A stretch of DNA of 37,488 nt from the NCBI GenBank assembly GCA_021823525.1, contig JAKANY010000013.1:1-37488 (forward strand). The letters run 5' to 3'. This document shows, piece by piece, positions 15,119-22,291 of this stretch. The number at the start of each line of letters is the position of its first letter. The stretch's first letter is position 1. A program made the translations under genes and the position numbers. This DNA is from Actinomycetes bacterium. GTDB lineage: Bacteria; Actinomycetota; Acidimicrobiia; Acidimicrobiales; RAAP-2. The notes below the pieces were generated by a model. That model did no database searches. It saw nothing but the letters and a program-made list of their open reading frames with translations, and had not been told where the DNA came from.

Positions 15119-15598
15119 ATGGAGTGGGAGGAGCCCCTGCGGGCGGTCCTCGCCGCCGTCGGCCTGAGCCTCTACGACGTCGAGTTCACTGCGGGGACGC
15201 TGCAGGTGACCGTTCAGCGCGAGGGTGGCGTCGACGTCGACACCCTGGCCGAGGCCAGCCGGGCGATCTCGCGCTGGCTCGACGACCAGGACCCCATCGA
15301 GGGTCACTACACGCTCGACGTGGCGAGCCCCGGGCTCGAGCGGCGCCTGCGCACGCCCGGGCACTTCGCCAGCGCCATCGGCGAGGTCGTCACACTGCGC
15401 GAGCGCCGCGCCGACGCGCCCACGCGTCGTCTGGAGGGCCCGCTGCGCGCGGCCAGCGACGAGACGATCACCCTCGAGGACCCCGAGGCGGGCACCGTGA
15501 CCGTGGCGCTCGACCAGATCGAGCGCGCGCGAACGGTCTTTCACTGGGGCGACGCCCCGCATCCCAAGGCTGCAGGCTCGAGCAAGAAAGGCACCTGA
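15119..15598 (+). CDS. rimP: Ribosome maturation factor RimP
   Basis: Assists 30S assembly, acting around S12/S19 and the central pseudoknot. From ATG 15119 (AGGAGG at 15109-15114) the protein is 159 residues. It shows the N-terminal domain with LRAVLAAVGLSLYDVEFTAGTLQVTVQREGGVDVDTLAEASRAIS, split into family motifs, then YTLDVASPGLERRLRTPGHF (the strongly conserved VSSPGLxRpL stretch) and a C-terminal Sm-like domain with ETITLEDPEAGTVTVALDQIERAR. The tail SSKKG is disordered. First gene of the rimP-nusA-ylxR-infB-rbfA-truB-ribF run. Its TGA shares one base with the nusA ATG. Confidence 0.94.
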   Translation: MEWEEPLRAVLAAVGLSLYDVEFTAGTLQVTVQREGGVDVDTLAEASRAISRWLDDQDPIEGHYTLDVASPGLERRLRTPGHFASAIGEVVTLRERRADAPTRRLEGPLRAASDETITLEDPEAGTVTVALDQIERARTVFHWGDAPHPKAAGSSKKGT

Positions 15599-16686
15599 TG
15601 GCGAACTTCGAATTCCTCGAGGCCCTGGGACAGATCGCGCGGGACCAGAACATCGACGAGGGAGAGCTCCTCGTGGCTCTGGCCAACGCGCTGCTGGCGG
15701 CCTACAAGCGCCGCCCGGACTCGGCCGAGGACGCGGAGGTCGAGATCAACCCCGAGACCGGCGAGATCAAGGTGTGGGGCCTCGAGCTGAACAGCGAGGG
15801 CGAGGTCGTGCGCGAGTGGGACGCCACGCCCGACGACTTCGGGCGGATCGCGGCCCAGACGGCCAAGCAGGTCCTCCTGCAGCTCATCCGCGACATCCAG
15901 CGCCGCCAGATGTACGAGGAGTTCGCCAACCGCGAGGGCGACATCGTCTCGGGGACCGTCCAGCAGGTCGACAACCGCTACACGCTGCTCGACCTGGGAC
16001 GCGTCGAGGCGCTGCTGCCCCAGGCCGAGCAGATCGCCTTCGAGCGCTACGAGCACGGCGCGCGGCTCAAGGTCTACATCGTCGAGGTGCGCAAGACCAG
16101 CAAGGGGCCCCAGATCGTGGTCAGCCGCACGCACCCGGCGCTGGTGGCCAAGCTCTTCGAGATCGAGGTGCCCGAGATCGCCAACGGCGTCGTCGAAATC
16201 AAGGCGATCGCACGCGAACCCGGCCACCGCACCAAGATCGCGGTGGCCTCCAACGACTCGATGGTCGACCCGGTCGGGGCGTGCGTGGGCGCGCGGGGCT
16301 CGCGAGTGCGCAACGTGACCAACGAGCTGCGCAGCGAGCGCATCGACGTCGTGCCCTTCAGCGAGGACACCATCAGCTTCATCCAGGCGGCGCTCGCCCC
16401 AGCGCGCGTGCGCGAGGTCCATCTCGACGACGTCGAGGGCGTGGCGACGGTCATCGTCCACGACCAGCAGCTGTCGCTGGCGATCGGCAAGGAGGGGCAG
16501 AACGCCCGTCTGGCCGCCCGCCTCACGGGGTGGCGCATCGACATCCGCTCGGAGAACGAGGACGTCGAGGAGGTCGTCGACGAGGTGTGGACCGAAGGCG
16601 ACGTCGTGGTGGACGAGACGGTGCACGAGGTCCCGGTGGTGACGGGCGAGCACGCGGAGGTCCCGAAGGCCGAGGGGGAGGCATAG
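15598..16686 (+). CDS. nusA: Transcription termination/antitermination factor NusA
   Basis: Binds RNA polymerase and RNA, promoting pausing, intrinsic termination and rRNA antitermination. The 362-residue product has the N-terminal polymerase-binding domain (1-110), S1 domain (about 113-180, GDIVSGTVQQVDNRYTLLDLG), KH1 (VGACVGARGSRVRNVTNEL, 226-244) and KH2 (LSLAIGKEGQNARLAARLTG, 292-311), then a short acidic tail. It lacks the proteobacterial C-terminal acidic repeats, as is normal outside that group. Coupled to rimP by a TGATG overlap. Because NusA stimulates hairpin termination, the attenuator ahead of rimP could be an autoregulatory site. The end of the gene holds a 5-G run (16672-16676) discussed with ylxR. 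Confidence 0.96.
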   Translation: MANFEFLEALGQIARDQNIDEGELLVALANALLAAYKRRPDSAEDAEVEINPETGEIKVWGLELNSEGEVVREWDATPDDFGRIAAQTAKQVLLQLIRDIQRRQMYEEFANREGDIVSGTVQQVDNRYTLLDLGRVEALLPQAEQIAFERYEHGARLKVYIVEVRKTSKGPQIVVSRTHPALVAKLFEIEVPEIANGVVEIKAIAREPGHRTKIAVASNDSMVDPVGACVGARGSRVRNVTNELRSERIDVVPFSEDTISFIQAALAPARVREVHLDDVEGVATVIVHDQQLSLAIGKEGQNARLAARLTGWRIDIRSENEDVEEVVDEVWTEGDVVVDETVHEVPVVTGEHAEVPKAEGEA

Positions 16687-16691
16687 CACCG

Positions 16692-16937
16692 CTGCGCACC
16701 TGCGTCGTGTGCCGCCGGACGCGCGAGGATGCGCTCTTGCGTCGCGCGGGGAGGGCGCCAGACGGCTCGTGGTACCTGGGTCGGGGACCCGGGCGTGGTG
16801 TGTGGTGGTGCGCGCAGGGCAACTGCGGCGAGCGCCTCGGATGGCGCGCGCTGGCACGAGCGCTTCGTGTGCCGTTGGGCCCCGAGGACGAGGTCGCCCT
16901 GCGCGACCAAGTTCACGAGGCGGTTGTGGAAGAATAG
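16692..16937 (+). CDS. ylxR: YlxR-family RNA-binding protein, non-standard start
   Basis: Small basic protein of the nusA-infB operon; the family fold suggests RNA binding and some members affect transcription or RNase P. From the codon at 16692 the 81 residues read LRTCVVCRRTRE, GRAPDGSWYLGRGPGRGVWWC, AQGNCGERLGW and ARALRVPL, matching the RTCVGCR and GRGAYLC...C patterns. The problem is the start: in this frame there is no ATG, GTG or TTG between the nusA stop and the first conserved Cys. Options are CTG 16692, ATA 16683, or a -1 shift out of nusA. GTG 16707 would remove the conserved first Cys. The coordinates given assume CTG. It ends 36 bases before infB. Confidence 0.85.
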   Translation: MRTCVVCRRTREDALLRRAGRAPDGSWYLGRGPGRGVWWCAQGNCGERLGWRALARALRVPLGPEDEVALRDQVHEAVVEE

Positions 16938-16943
16938 GTGTTC

Positions 16944-16958
16944 GTGCGCTTGGCGCAC
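16944..16958 (+). other. Small hairpin between ylxR and infB
   Basis: Perfect inverted repeat GTGCGC-TTG-GCGCAC with no following T run, 15 bases before the infB GTG. It could influence infB translation or mRNA processing, but chance is possible in such G+C-rich sequence. Confidence 0.35.
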
Positions 16959-16973
16959 GCGGCGTAAGGGAAC

Positions 16974-19634
16974 GTGTTGTCGTTGAAGAAGATTCGGGTC
17001 CACGAGCTCTCCAAGGAGCTGGGCATGTCCAGCAAGGAGCTGCTCGCGCTCGCGCAGAAGCTGGGCATCGGCGTGTCGAGCCCCTCGGCGTCCATCGAGG
17101 ACGCCCAGGCGGACCGCATCCGCCGGCGGGCCGACGCTGAGGGGCTGCGCCGCGACACGCACGAGCCCGCTGCTCCGACCGCGCCCGCCCCGCCGCCGCC
17201 GCCCGCCCCGCCCGCCCCGCCTGCTCGGCCCGACGTCGCGGCCCCGTCGCCACCGCGACCGGCCCCGAGGACCCCGCCGCCGCCCTCGGCCGAGGCGGCT
17301 CCCGCGCCCGCTGCTCCGACCGCGCCCGCCCCGCCGCCGAGCGAGGCACCTCGTGGCGTCCGCAGCCGCAGCGCCCCGCCCCGCCCCGCCCCGGCGCGCA
17401 CGCCGCTGCCCGACGGGCCCACGACGATCCGCCCCACGCAGCGCCCGGCCTCGGGCGACGGCACGCCGGCCTCGCCGGCGCACCCGCCGCTCTCGCCGAG
17501 CGGTCGCCCCATCCCGCCGCCTCCCCGACGCCCCCTGAGCGCCTCGGGTCGGCCCATCCCGCCGCCGCCGGGTGCGCGTCGTCCCGTGCCGGGCGCCGGG
17601 CGCGGGCCTGCGGGAGCACCCCGTCCGACGTCGCGTCCCGCGACGCCCGGGCGCACCGGTGCGCCGCGATCCGCGTCGGGCTTCGCCGCGGGCGCTCGCC
17701 CGGGCCTGCCCGGCGCGGGGCGCCCCCCAGCGCGCGGGGGTGGGGGCCCTCGCGGCTCCCAGCGCAAGGTCACCCGACGCCGTCGGCGCAGCGTCGAGGA
17801 GCTCGAGCCGACCCAGATGACCACCTGGCAGCCGAGTACGGCGCCGGTGCCCGAGGGCGAGGTCATCATCGAGCGGGGCTCGACGGCCAAGGACCTGGGT
17901 CCCAAGCTGAATCGCTCCGCGGCCGACGTGATCCGCTTCCTCTTCCTCCAGGGTGAGATCGTCACCGCCGTGCAGACCCTCAGCGACGACATGATCGAGC
18001 TGTACGCGGCCGAGGTCGGCGCGGCGGTGCGCCTGGTGGACCCGGGCGAGGAGCAGGAGGCGGCGCTGCTCGCGAAGTTCTTCGACGAGGACGATCTCGA
18101 CGAGGAGTTCCCGGCGGAGCCGCGATCCCCGGTCGTGACTGTGATGGGGCACGTCGACCACGGCAAGACCAAGCTGCTCGACCGCATCCGCAACGCCAAC
18201 GTGGTGGCCGGCGAGGCCGGGGGCATCACCCAGCACATCGGGGCCTACACGGTCGAGTGGCATGGTCGCTCGATCTCCTTCATCGACACGCCGGGCCACG
18301 AGGCCTTTACGGCCATGCGGGCGCGTGGTGCCGAGGTCACCGACATTGTCATTCTCGTGGTCGCGGCGGACGACGGCGTCATGCCTCAGACCGTCGAGGC
18401 CATCGACCACGCGCGGGCGGCGGGGGTCCCGATCATCGTGGCCATCAACAAGATTGACAAGGCTGATGCCAACCCGGACCGGGTGCTCCAGCAGCTGAGC
18501 GAGCGTGGCCTGGTGCCCGAGCGCTGGGGTGGGGACACCATCACCGTGGAGATCTCGGCGCTCCAGGGGCTGGGCATCGACGACCTTCTCGAGCAGGTGC
18601 TGCTGGTGGCCGAGATGAGCGAACTGCGCGCGCGCGCCCAGGGGCGGGCGGTGGGCGTCGTGCTCGAGGCCATCCTCGAGGTGGGCCGGGGCCCGGTGGC
18701 CACGGTCATGGTCCAGAAGGGTCGGCTCGAGGTCGGAGACCCCGTGGTGGCTGGTGCCGCCTGGGGCCGCGTCAAGGCACTGGTGAGCGACCGCGGTGTG
18801 CAGGTGAAGTGGGCGGGACCCTCGACGCCGGTGCAGGTCCTCGGATTCTCCGAGCCCCCGATGGCCGGCGACGAGGTTCGCGTCACTCGCGACCTGGGGC
18901 AAGCGCGCGAGCTCGGCGACGCCCGGGCCCAGCGCGTCCGGCTCGTGGGTCACCAGCCCGTCGTGGCGGCGACCGGCACCCGTCTCGAAGACCTCTTCGA
19001 GCAGATCCAGCGCGGCGAGACGGCCACCCTCAACATTGTGCTCAAGGCCGACGTCCAGGGCTCACTCGAGGCGTGCACCGAGTCGCTGCGCAAGCTCGAG
19101 CGCGACGAGGTGCGTCTGGTCATCGTGCACCGTGGCGTGGGCGGAATCACCGAGAACGACGTCCAGTTGGCCCGGGCCTCGGGGGCGACGATCATCGGCT
19201 TCAACGTCCGACCCGATCGACGCAGCCGCGAGCTGGCCGAGTCCGAGGGTGTCGCGATCCGCACCTACGAGGTGATCTACAAGCTGATCGAGGAGCTCGA
19301 GGCCGCGATGCTCGGTCTGCTCACGCCGGTGTACGAGGAGGTCGTCACCGGCGAGGCCGAGGTTCGCGAGATCTTCCGCGTGCCGCGCATCGGGGCGATC
19401 GCCGGGTGCTTCGTGCGCTCGGGGGTCATCACCCGCGGGTCGCGCGTGCGCTTCCTACGCGAGGGAGTCGTGATCTGGAAGGGAAGCATCTCGTCGCTGC
19501 GCCGTTTCAAGGACGACGCGCGCGAGGTCGCGGCGGGGTACGAGTGCGGCGTGGGCCTGTCGGACTACCAGGACCTCAAGGATGGCGACATCATCGAGAC
19601 CTACGAGGAGCGCGAGATCCCGCGCTCGGCCTAG
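16974..19634 (+). CDS. infB: Translation initiation factor IF-2
   Basis: GTPase that places initiator tRNA on the 30S and promotes subunit joining. 886 residues. Order: N-terminal IF2_N domain (1-55, [20 protein letters not shown]), a Pro/Ala/Arg-rich disordered linker (about 64-270), a second IF2_N-like domain (about 300-355, [23 protein letters not shown]), the G domain with G1 GHVDHGKT (about 392), DTPGHEAF (G3), NKID (G4) and SAL (G5), then domains II-IV with [24 protein letters not shown] and the C-terminal [22 protein letters not shown] 16974 has AAGGGA just upstream. The linker contains internal repeats. rbfA follows after 3 bases. Confidence 0.97.
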   Translation: MLSLKKIRVHELSKELGMSSKELLALAQKLGIGVSSPSASIEDAQADRIRRRADAEGLRRDTHEPAAPTAPAPPPPPAPPAPPARPDVAAPSPPRPAPRTPPPPSAEAAPAPAAPTAPAPPPSEAPRGVRSRSAPPRPAPARTPLPDGPTTIRPTQRPASGDGTPASPAHPPLSPSGRPIPPPPRRPLSASGRPIPPPPGARRPVPGAGRGPAGAPRPTSRPATPGRTGAPRSASGFAAGARPGLPGAGRPPARGGGGPRGSQRKVTRRRRRSVEELEPTQMTTWQPSTAPVPEGEVIIERGSTAKDLGPKLNRSAADVIRFLFLQGEIVTAVQTLSDDMIELYAAEVGAAVRLVDPGEEQEAALLAKFFDEDDLDEEFPAEPRSPVVTVMGHVDHGKTKLLDRIRNANVVAGEAGGITQHIGAYTVEWHGRSISFIDTPGHEAFTAMRARGAEVTDIVILVVAADDGVMPQTVEAIDHARAAGVPIIVAINKIDKADANPDRVLQQLSERGLVPERWGGDTITVEISALQGLGIDDLLEQVLLVAEMSELRARAQGRAVGVVLEAILEVGRGPVATVMVQKGRLEVGDPVVAGAAWGRVKALVSDRGVQVKWAGPSTPVQVLGFSEPPMAGDEVRVTRDLGQARELGDARAQRVRLVGHQPVVAATGTRLEDLFEQIQRGETATLNIVLKADVQGSLEACTESLRKLERDEVRLVIVHRGVGGITENDVQLARASGATIIGFNVRPDRRSRELAESEGVAIRTYEVIYKLIEELEAAMLGLLTPVYEEVVTGEAEVREIFRVPRIGAIAGCFVRSGVITRGSRVRFLREGVVIWKGSISSLRRFKDDAREVAAGYECGVGLSDYQDLKDGDIIETYEEREIPRSA
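17165..17339 (+). repeat. 34-bp direct repeat within the IF-2 linker
   Basis: Identical 34-base stretches at 17165-17198 and 17306-17339, beginning GCCCGCTGCTCCGACC and encoding [11 protein letters not shown]. Further on, the linker repeats [12 protein letters not shown] twice (about 17491-17570). These point to slippage or duplication in a disordered region. Confidence 0.75.
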
Positions 19635-19637
19635 CCG

Positions 19638-19985
19638 ATGCCCGCCGATCGCCATCACGGATACCCGCGCGTGGCTCGCGTCAACCAGATCCTGCGCGAG
19701 ATCATCTCCGAAGAGCTGGTGCGCTGGGCCGACGAGGACTCCCGCCTCGGAATCCTGACGGTCACGGGAGTCGAGACGTCTCCCGACCTGCGCCAGGCGA
19801 CCGTGTTCTTCGATTCGCTGCCGCCCGCGGCGGCCGCCACCCTCGAGGAGGGCCGGATCGCGCTCCAGGCGGTCGTGAACGAGCAGACCCGTCTCAAGCG
19901 CACCCCGCGCCTGAGCTTTCGGGCCGATCCCGCGGTCGCAGCCGGAGAGGCCATCGAGCGCATCTTGCGCCAGCACCGTGACTAG
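19638..19985 (+). CDS. rbfA: 30S ribosome-binding factor RbfA
   Basis: KH-fold assembly factor that binds the 16S rRNA 5' region during late 30S maturation. The 115-residue protein has the characteristic RVARVNQILREIISEELVRW, LGILTVTGVETSPDLRQATVFFDSL and a C-terminal helix LKRTPRLSFRADPAVAAGEAIERIL. Normal length. It begins 3 bases after the infB stop. Its end overlaps the truB GTG start by 8 bases. In this operon it acts with RimP, IF-2 and TruB on rRNA/tRNA maturation and initiation. Confidence 0.95.
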   Translation: MPADRHHGYPRVARVNQILREIISEELVRWADEDSRLGILTVTGVETSPDLRQATVFFDSLPPAAAATLEEGRIALQAVVNEQTRLKRTPRLSFRADPAVAAGEAIERILRQHRD

Positions 19986-20853
19986 CGGCTCCCTGCTCAT
20001 CGACAAGGGTGCCGGGATGACCAGTCACGACGTCGTGGCGCGCGTGCGGCGCATCCTGGGCGAGCGGCGCGTCGGCCACGCCGGCACCTTGGACCCGATG
20101 GCCACCGGGCTGCTGGTCCTGGGCGTGGGGAGCGCGACGCGGCTGCTGCGCTTCGCGCAGGCCACCAGCAAGGTCTACCGCGGCACCCTGCGCCTGGGCG
20201 AGGCGACCGACTCGCTGGACGCGACCGGGACAGTGACCGAGCGTCGACCCGTCCCGCGTCTCGACGCGCAGAGCGTGGATGCGGCGGCTGCCTCGATGGT
20301 GGGGGAGCAGGAGCAGGTGCCCCCGATGGTCTCGGCGCGTCACGTGGGCGGGCAGCGGCTCCACGCCCTGGCGCGCGCAGGCCTCGTCGTCGATCGTCCC
20401 GCGCGACCCATCACCGTGGAGCGCTTCGACGTGTACCCGGGCGAAGGACCCGACGAGTGGGACTTCACCGTCGCGTGCTCGACGGGCACCTACGTGCGCG
20501 TGCTGGCCAGCGACCTGGCCGAGCGCCTCGGGACCGTGGGGCACCTGACGGCCCTGCGGCGCGTGGCGAGCGGTCGCTGGCGCGTCGAGGAGGCGTGCGA
20601 CCTCGACGAGCTCGCGACGCGCGCGGCGGCGGGTGAGTCGGTGCTGCGCCCCGCGCGCGATCTGGTCACCGGTCTCGCGACGCTCTCGCTGACGCCCGAG
20701 GAGTGCCAGCGGGTCGTCACCGGTCGGCGCGTCGAGGGCCCCGGGGAGCCCGGAGACCGCGCCGCCCTCGACCGCGACGGCGCGCTGGTGGCCGTCGTGT
20801 CCTGGCGCGACGGGGCGTGGTGGCCCACCGTCGTCCTGGCCGAACGCGGCTGA
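19978..20853 (+). CDS. truB: tRNA pseudouridine(55) synthase
   Basis: Isomerises U55 in the T-psi-C loop of tRNAs and helps tRNA folding. The 291-residue protein has LLIDKGAGMTSHDVVARVRRIL, the catalytic loop VGHAGTLDPMATGLLVLGVG (catalytic Asp39), the Tyr motif KVYRGTLRLGEATDSLDATG and CSTGTYVRVLASDLAERLGT. A C-terminal PUA-like region covers about 210-290. GTG 19978 overlaps rbfA by 8 bases; the next in-frame choice, ATG near 20017, would cut into conserved sequence. ribF follows after 17 bases with its own -10 hexamer. Confidence 0.95.
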   Translation: MTSGSLLIDKGAGMTSHDVVARVRRILGERRVGHAGTLDPMATGLLVLGVGSATRLLRFAQATSKVYRGTLRLGEATDSLDATGTVTERRPVPRLDAQSVDAAAASMVGEQEQVPPMVSARHVGGQRLHALARAGLVVDRPARPITVERFDVYPGEGPDEWDFTVACSTGTYVRVLASDLAERLGTVGHLTALRRVASGRWRVEEACDLDELATRAAAGESVLRPARDLVTGLATLSLTPEECQRVVTGRRVEGPGEPGDRAALDRDGALVAVVSWRDGAWWPTVVLAERG

Positions 20854-20857
20854 ACGA

Positions 20858-20863
20858 TAGGTT
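20858..20863 (+). promoter_or_regulatory. -10 box for leaderless ribF
   Basis: TAGGTT beginning 5 bases after the truB stop, with seven bases (GTCGGCC) to the GTG at 20871. It would let ribF be expressed apart from the rimP operon. Confidence 0.45.
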
Positions 20864-20870
20864 GTCGGCC

Positions 20871-21851
20871 GTGATCGTGTGGCGCGACGACGACGAGCGG
20901 GAGCTGGCGCCGGGCCCCAGCACCGTGGCGATCGGCGTGTTCGACGGCCTGCATCGCGGTCACCAGGCGGTGCTCGCGCGGGCCGCTGACCTGGCGGCCG
21001 CGCACCGGGCGCGACGCGCCGTCGTCACCTTCGATCCCCACCCCGCGCGCACGCTGCGCCCCGATCGCGCGCCCGGGATGATTCAGACGCTCGAGCAGCG
21101 ACTGGAGGGGCTCGAGCGCCTCGGCGTCGAGATCGTGCGCGTGGTGCGCTTTGACCAGACCCTGGCGGCCGAGACGGCGGACTCGTTCGTGGCCCGCGTC
21201 CTCGTGGCGCAGCTGTCCGCGTGCGACGTGGTGGTCGGTGAGGACTTCCGCTTCGGACACGATCGTGCGGGCTCGGTCGCGAGCCTGCGGGCCGCGGGCC
21301 CCGGCCTGGGGTTCGCGGTGACGGCCGTCCCGCCCCTGGGCGACGGGTCGCGCTGGTCTTCGACCGCGGTGCGCGCCGCCATCTCGGCGGGTGACGTCGG
21401 GCGCGCCGCCGCCGTGCTCGGGCACCCGCCCGTCTGGCGGGCCCCCGTGGTGAGCGGGGATCGTCGGGGCCGCGAGCTGGGGTTCCCGACGGCGAATCTC
21501 GACCTGCCCGGCGAGATCGTTCGCCCGCCCGCGGGCGTCTACGCCGGACTGGCCCGGCTGCCCGACGGGTCGACGGCCGCCGCGGCGGTGTCGCTCGGAC
21601 GCCGGCCCCAGTTCTACGTCGACGGACCCGAGCTGGTCGAGGTGCACCTGGTCGACCGTGACGTCGACCTGTACGGCGCGAGCCTGGAGGTGGCCCTCCT
21701 CGAGCACCTTCGAGGCCAGCAACGCTTCGCGAGCGTCGACGACCTTCTCGAGCAGATGCGCCACGACGTGCTGGCCAGCCGACGCATCGCGGGGGCGGTC
21801 GCCCGCGAGACGGCGGGGCTGCTAGGCTGGGACCTCGGTCAGCGACGCTGA
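20871..21851 (+). CDS. ribF: Bifunctional riboflavin kinase / FAD synthetase
   Basis: Phosphorylates riboflavin to FMN and adenylates FMN to FAD. The 326-residue protein has the adenylyltransferase domain with [12 protein letters not shown] (21-32, HxGH-type site), [24 protein letters not shown] and [14 protein letters not shown], then the kinase domain with [15 protein letters not shown] and PPAGVYAG, ending in [14 protein letters not shown]. Both activities look intact. Start chosen at GTG 20871 from the -10 spacing; TTG 20862 and GTG 20877 are alternatives. The 3' end contains a TAGGCT hexamer that may promote rpsO. Confidence 0.93.
   Translation: MIVWRDDDERELAPGPSTVAIGVFDGLHRGHQAVLARAADLAAAHRARRAVVTFDPHPARTLRPDRAPGMIQTLEQRLEGLERLGVEIVRVVRFDQTLAAETADSFVARVLVAQLSACDVVVGEDFRFGHDRAGSVASLRAAGPGLGFAVTAVPPLGDGSRWSSTAVRAAISAGDVGRAAAVLGHPPVWRAPVVSGDRRGRELGFPTANLDLPGEIVRPPAGVYAGLARLPDGSTAAAAVSLGRRPQFYVDGPELVEVHLVDRDVDLYGASLEVALLEHLRGQQRFASVDDLLEQMRHDVLASRRIAGAVARETAGLLGWDLGQRR
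21823..21828 (+). promoter_or_regulatory. Possible -10 box for rpsO inside ribF
   Basis: TAGGCT within the last codons of ribF. No start codon lies 6 bases downstream, so it would produce a leader of about 76 bases before rpsO. Part of the hexamer is fixed by coding constraints, so a chance match is possible. Confidence 0.35.
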
Positions 21852-21910
21852 TCGTGCGGGTCGCCGAGGCGGTCCGCATCGGGACCCCCGACTCACAAGG
21901 CAACGACGTT

Positions 21911-22168
21911 ATGGCTGACAAGCAGCAGATCATCACGGACTATCGAGTCCACACGACCGACACGGGCTCGCCCGAGGTGCAAGTGGCGCTCTTGACCGAC
22001 CGGATCGCGCACTTGACCGAGCACCTGAAGGTCCACCGCGGTGATCACCACACGCGGCGAGGCCTGATGAAGCTCATCGGCCAGCGGCGTCGACTGCTCG
22101 ACTACGTGCAACGCAGCGACGTCGAGCGGTATCGCGCACTGATCGGTCGTCTCGGGATTCGTCGCTAG
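21911..22168 (+). CDS. rpsO: 30S ribosomal protein S15
   Basis: Primary 16S-binding protein of the platform. From ATG 21911 it is 85 residues ([24 protein letters not shown] at the start, in family order), with [19 protein letters not shown], the helix-turn segment [24 protein letters not shown] and [12 protein letters not shown]. The frame is open to an ATG/GTG-less stretch upstream, but that part is not S15-like. The ribosome-binding site is weak (ACAAGG, 10 bases away). S15 represses its own translation through leader structures in several bacteria; here the leader is 60-80 bases, and I did not identify a convincing S15-binding fold. pnp lies downstream, the standard rpsO-pnp pair. Confidence 0.95.
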   Translation: MADKQQIITDYRVHTTDTGSPEVQVALLTDRIAHLTEHLKVHRGDHHTRRGLMKLIGQRRRLLDYVQRSDVERYRALIGRLGIRR

Positions 22169-22173
22169 CCGAA

Positions 22174-22190
22174 GCCGGCATCGTGCCGGC
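22174..22190 (+). other. Hairpin 1 in the rpsO-pnp spacer
   Basis: Perfect 7-bp stem GCCGGCA-TCG-TGCCGGC starting 6 bases after the rpsO stop. No T run follows, so it is not a classical terminator. It may protect the rpsO 3' end or serve as an RNase site. Confidence 0.6.
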
Positions 22191-22191
22191 G

Positions 22192-22255
22192 ACTGGCGCC
22201 TCCGAGCCCTCGGAGGCCAGTGGAGGGCCGTCGGGTTCCGACGACCGCCCACTGG
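22192..22255 (+). other. Competing hairpins in the pnp leader
   Basis: Hairpin 2 pairs ACTGG and CCTCCGA (22192-22205, with a 2-base bulge) to TCGGAGG and CCAGT (22210-22221). Hairpin 3 has inner stem CGTCGG-GTT-CCGACG (22229-22243), closed by outer pairing of CCAGTGG (22217-22223) with CCACTGG (22249-22255). The bases 22217-22221 belong to both, so the full forms of hairpins 2 and 3 exclude each other. PNPase autoregulation through a structured leader is known in E. coli; the arrangement here is read only from complementarity. Confidence 0.5.
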
Positions 22256-22291
22256 GATCCGAGCGGGGCGCTGGCTACCTAAGGAGAACCC

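Noticed and set aside
16944..16958. Hairpin before infB as a terminator
   Set aside because: No T run follows, and infB belongs to the same operon.
17165..17570. Repeats in the infB linker as a possible CRISPR or tandem-repeat locus
   Set aside because: They are in frame inside IF-2, encode Pro/Ala-rich disorder, and lack regular spacers.
16074..18953. Minus-strand open frame of 959 codons opposite nusA-ylxR-infB
   Set aside because: Spans several real gene boundaries and includes Pro/Arg low complexity; no protein features.
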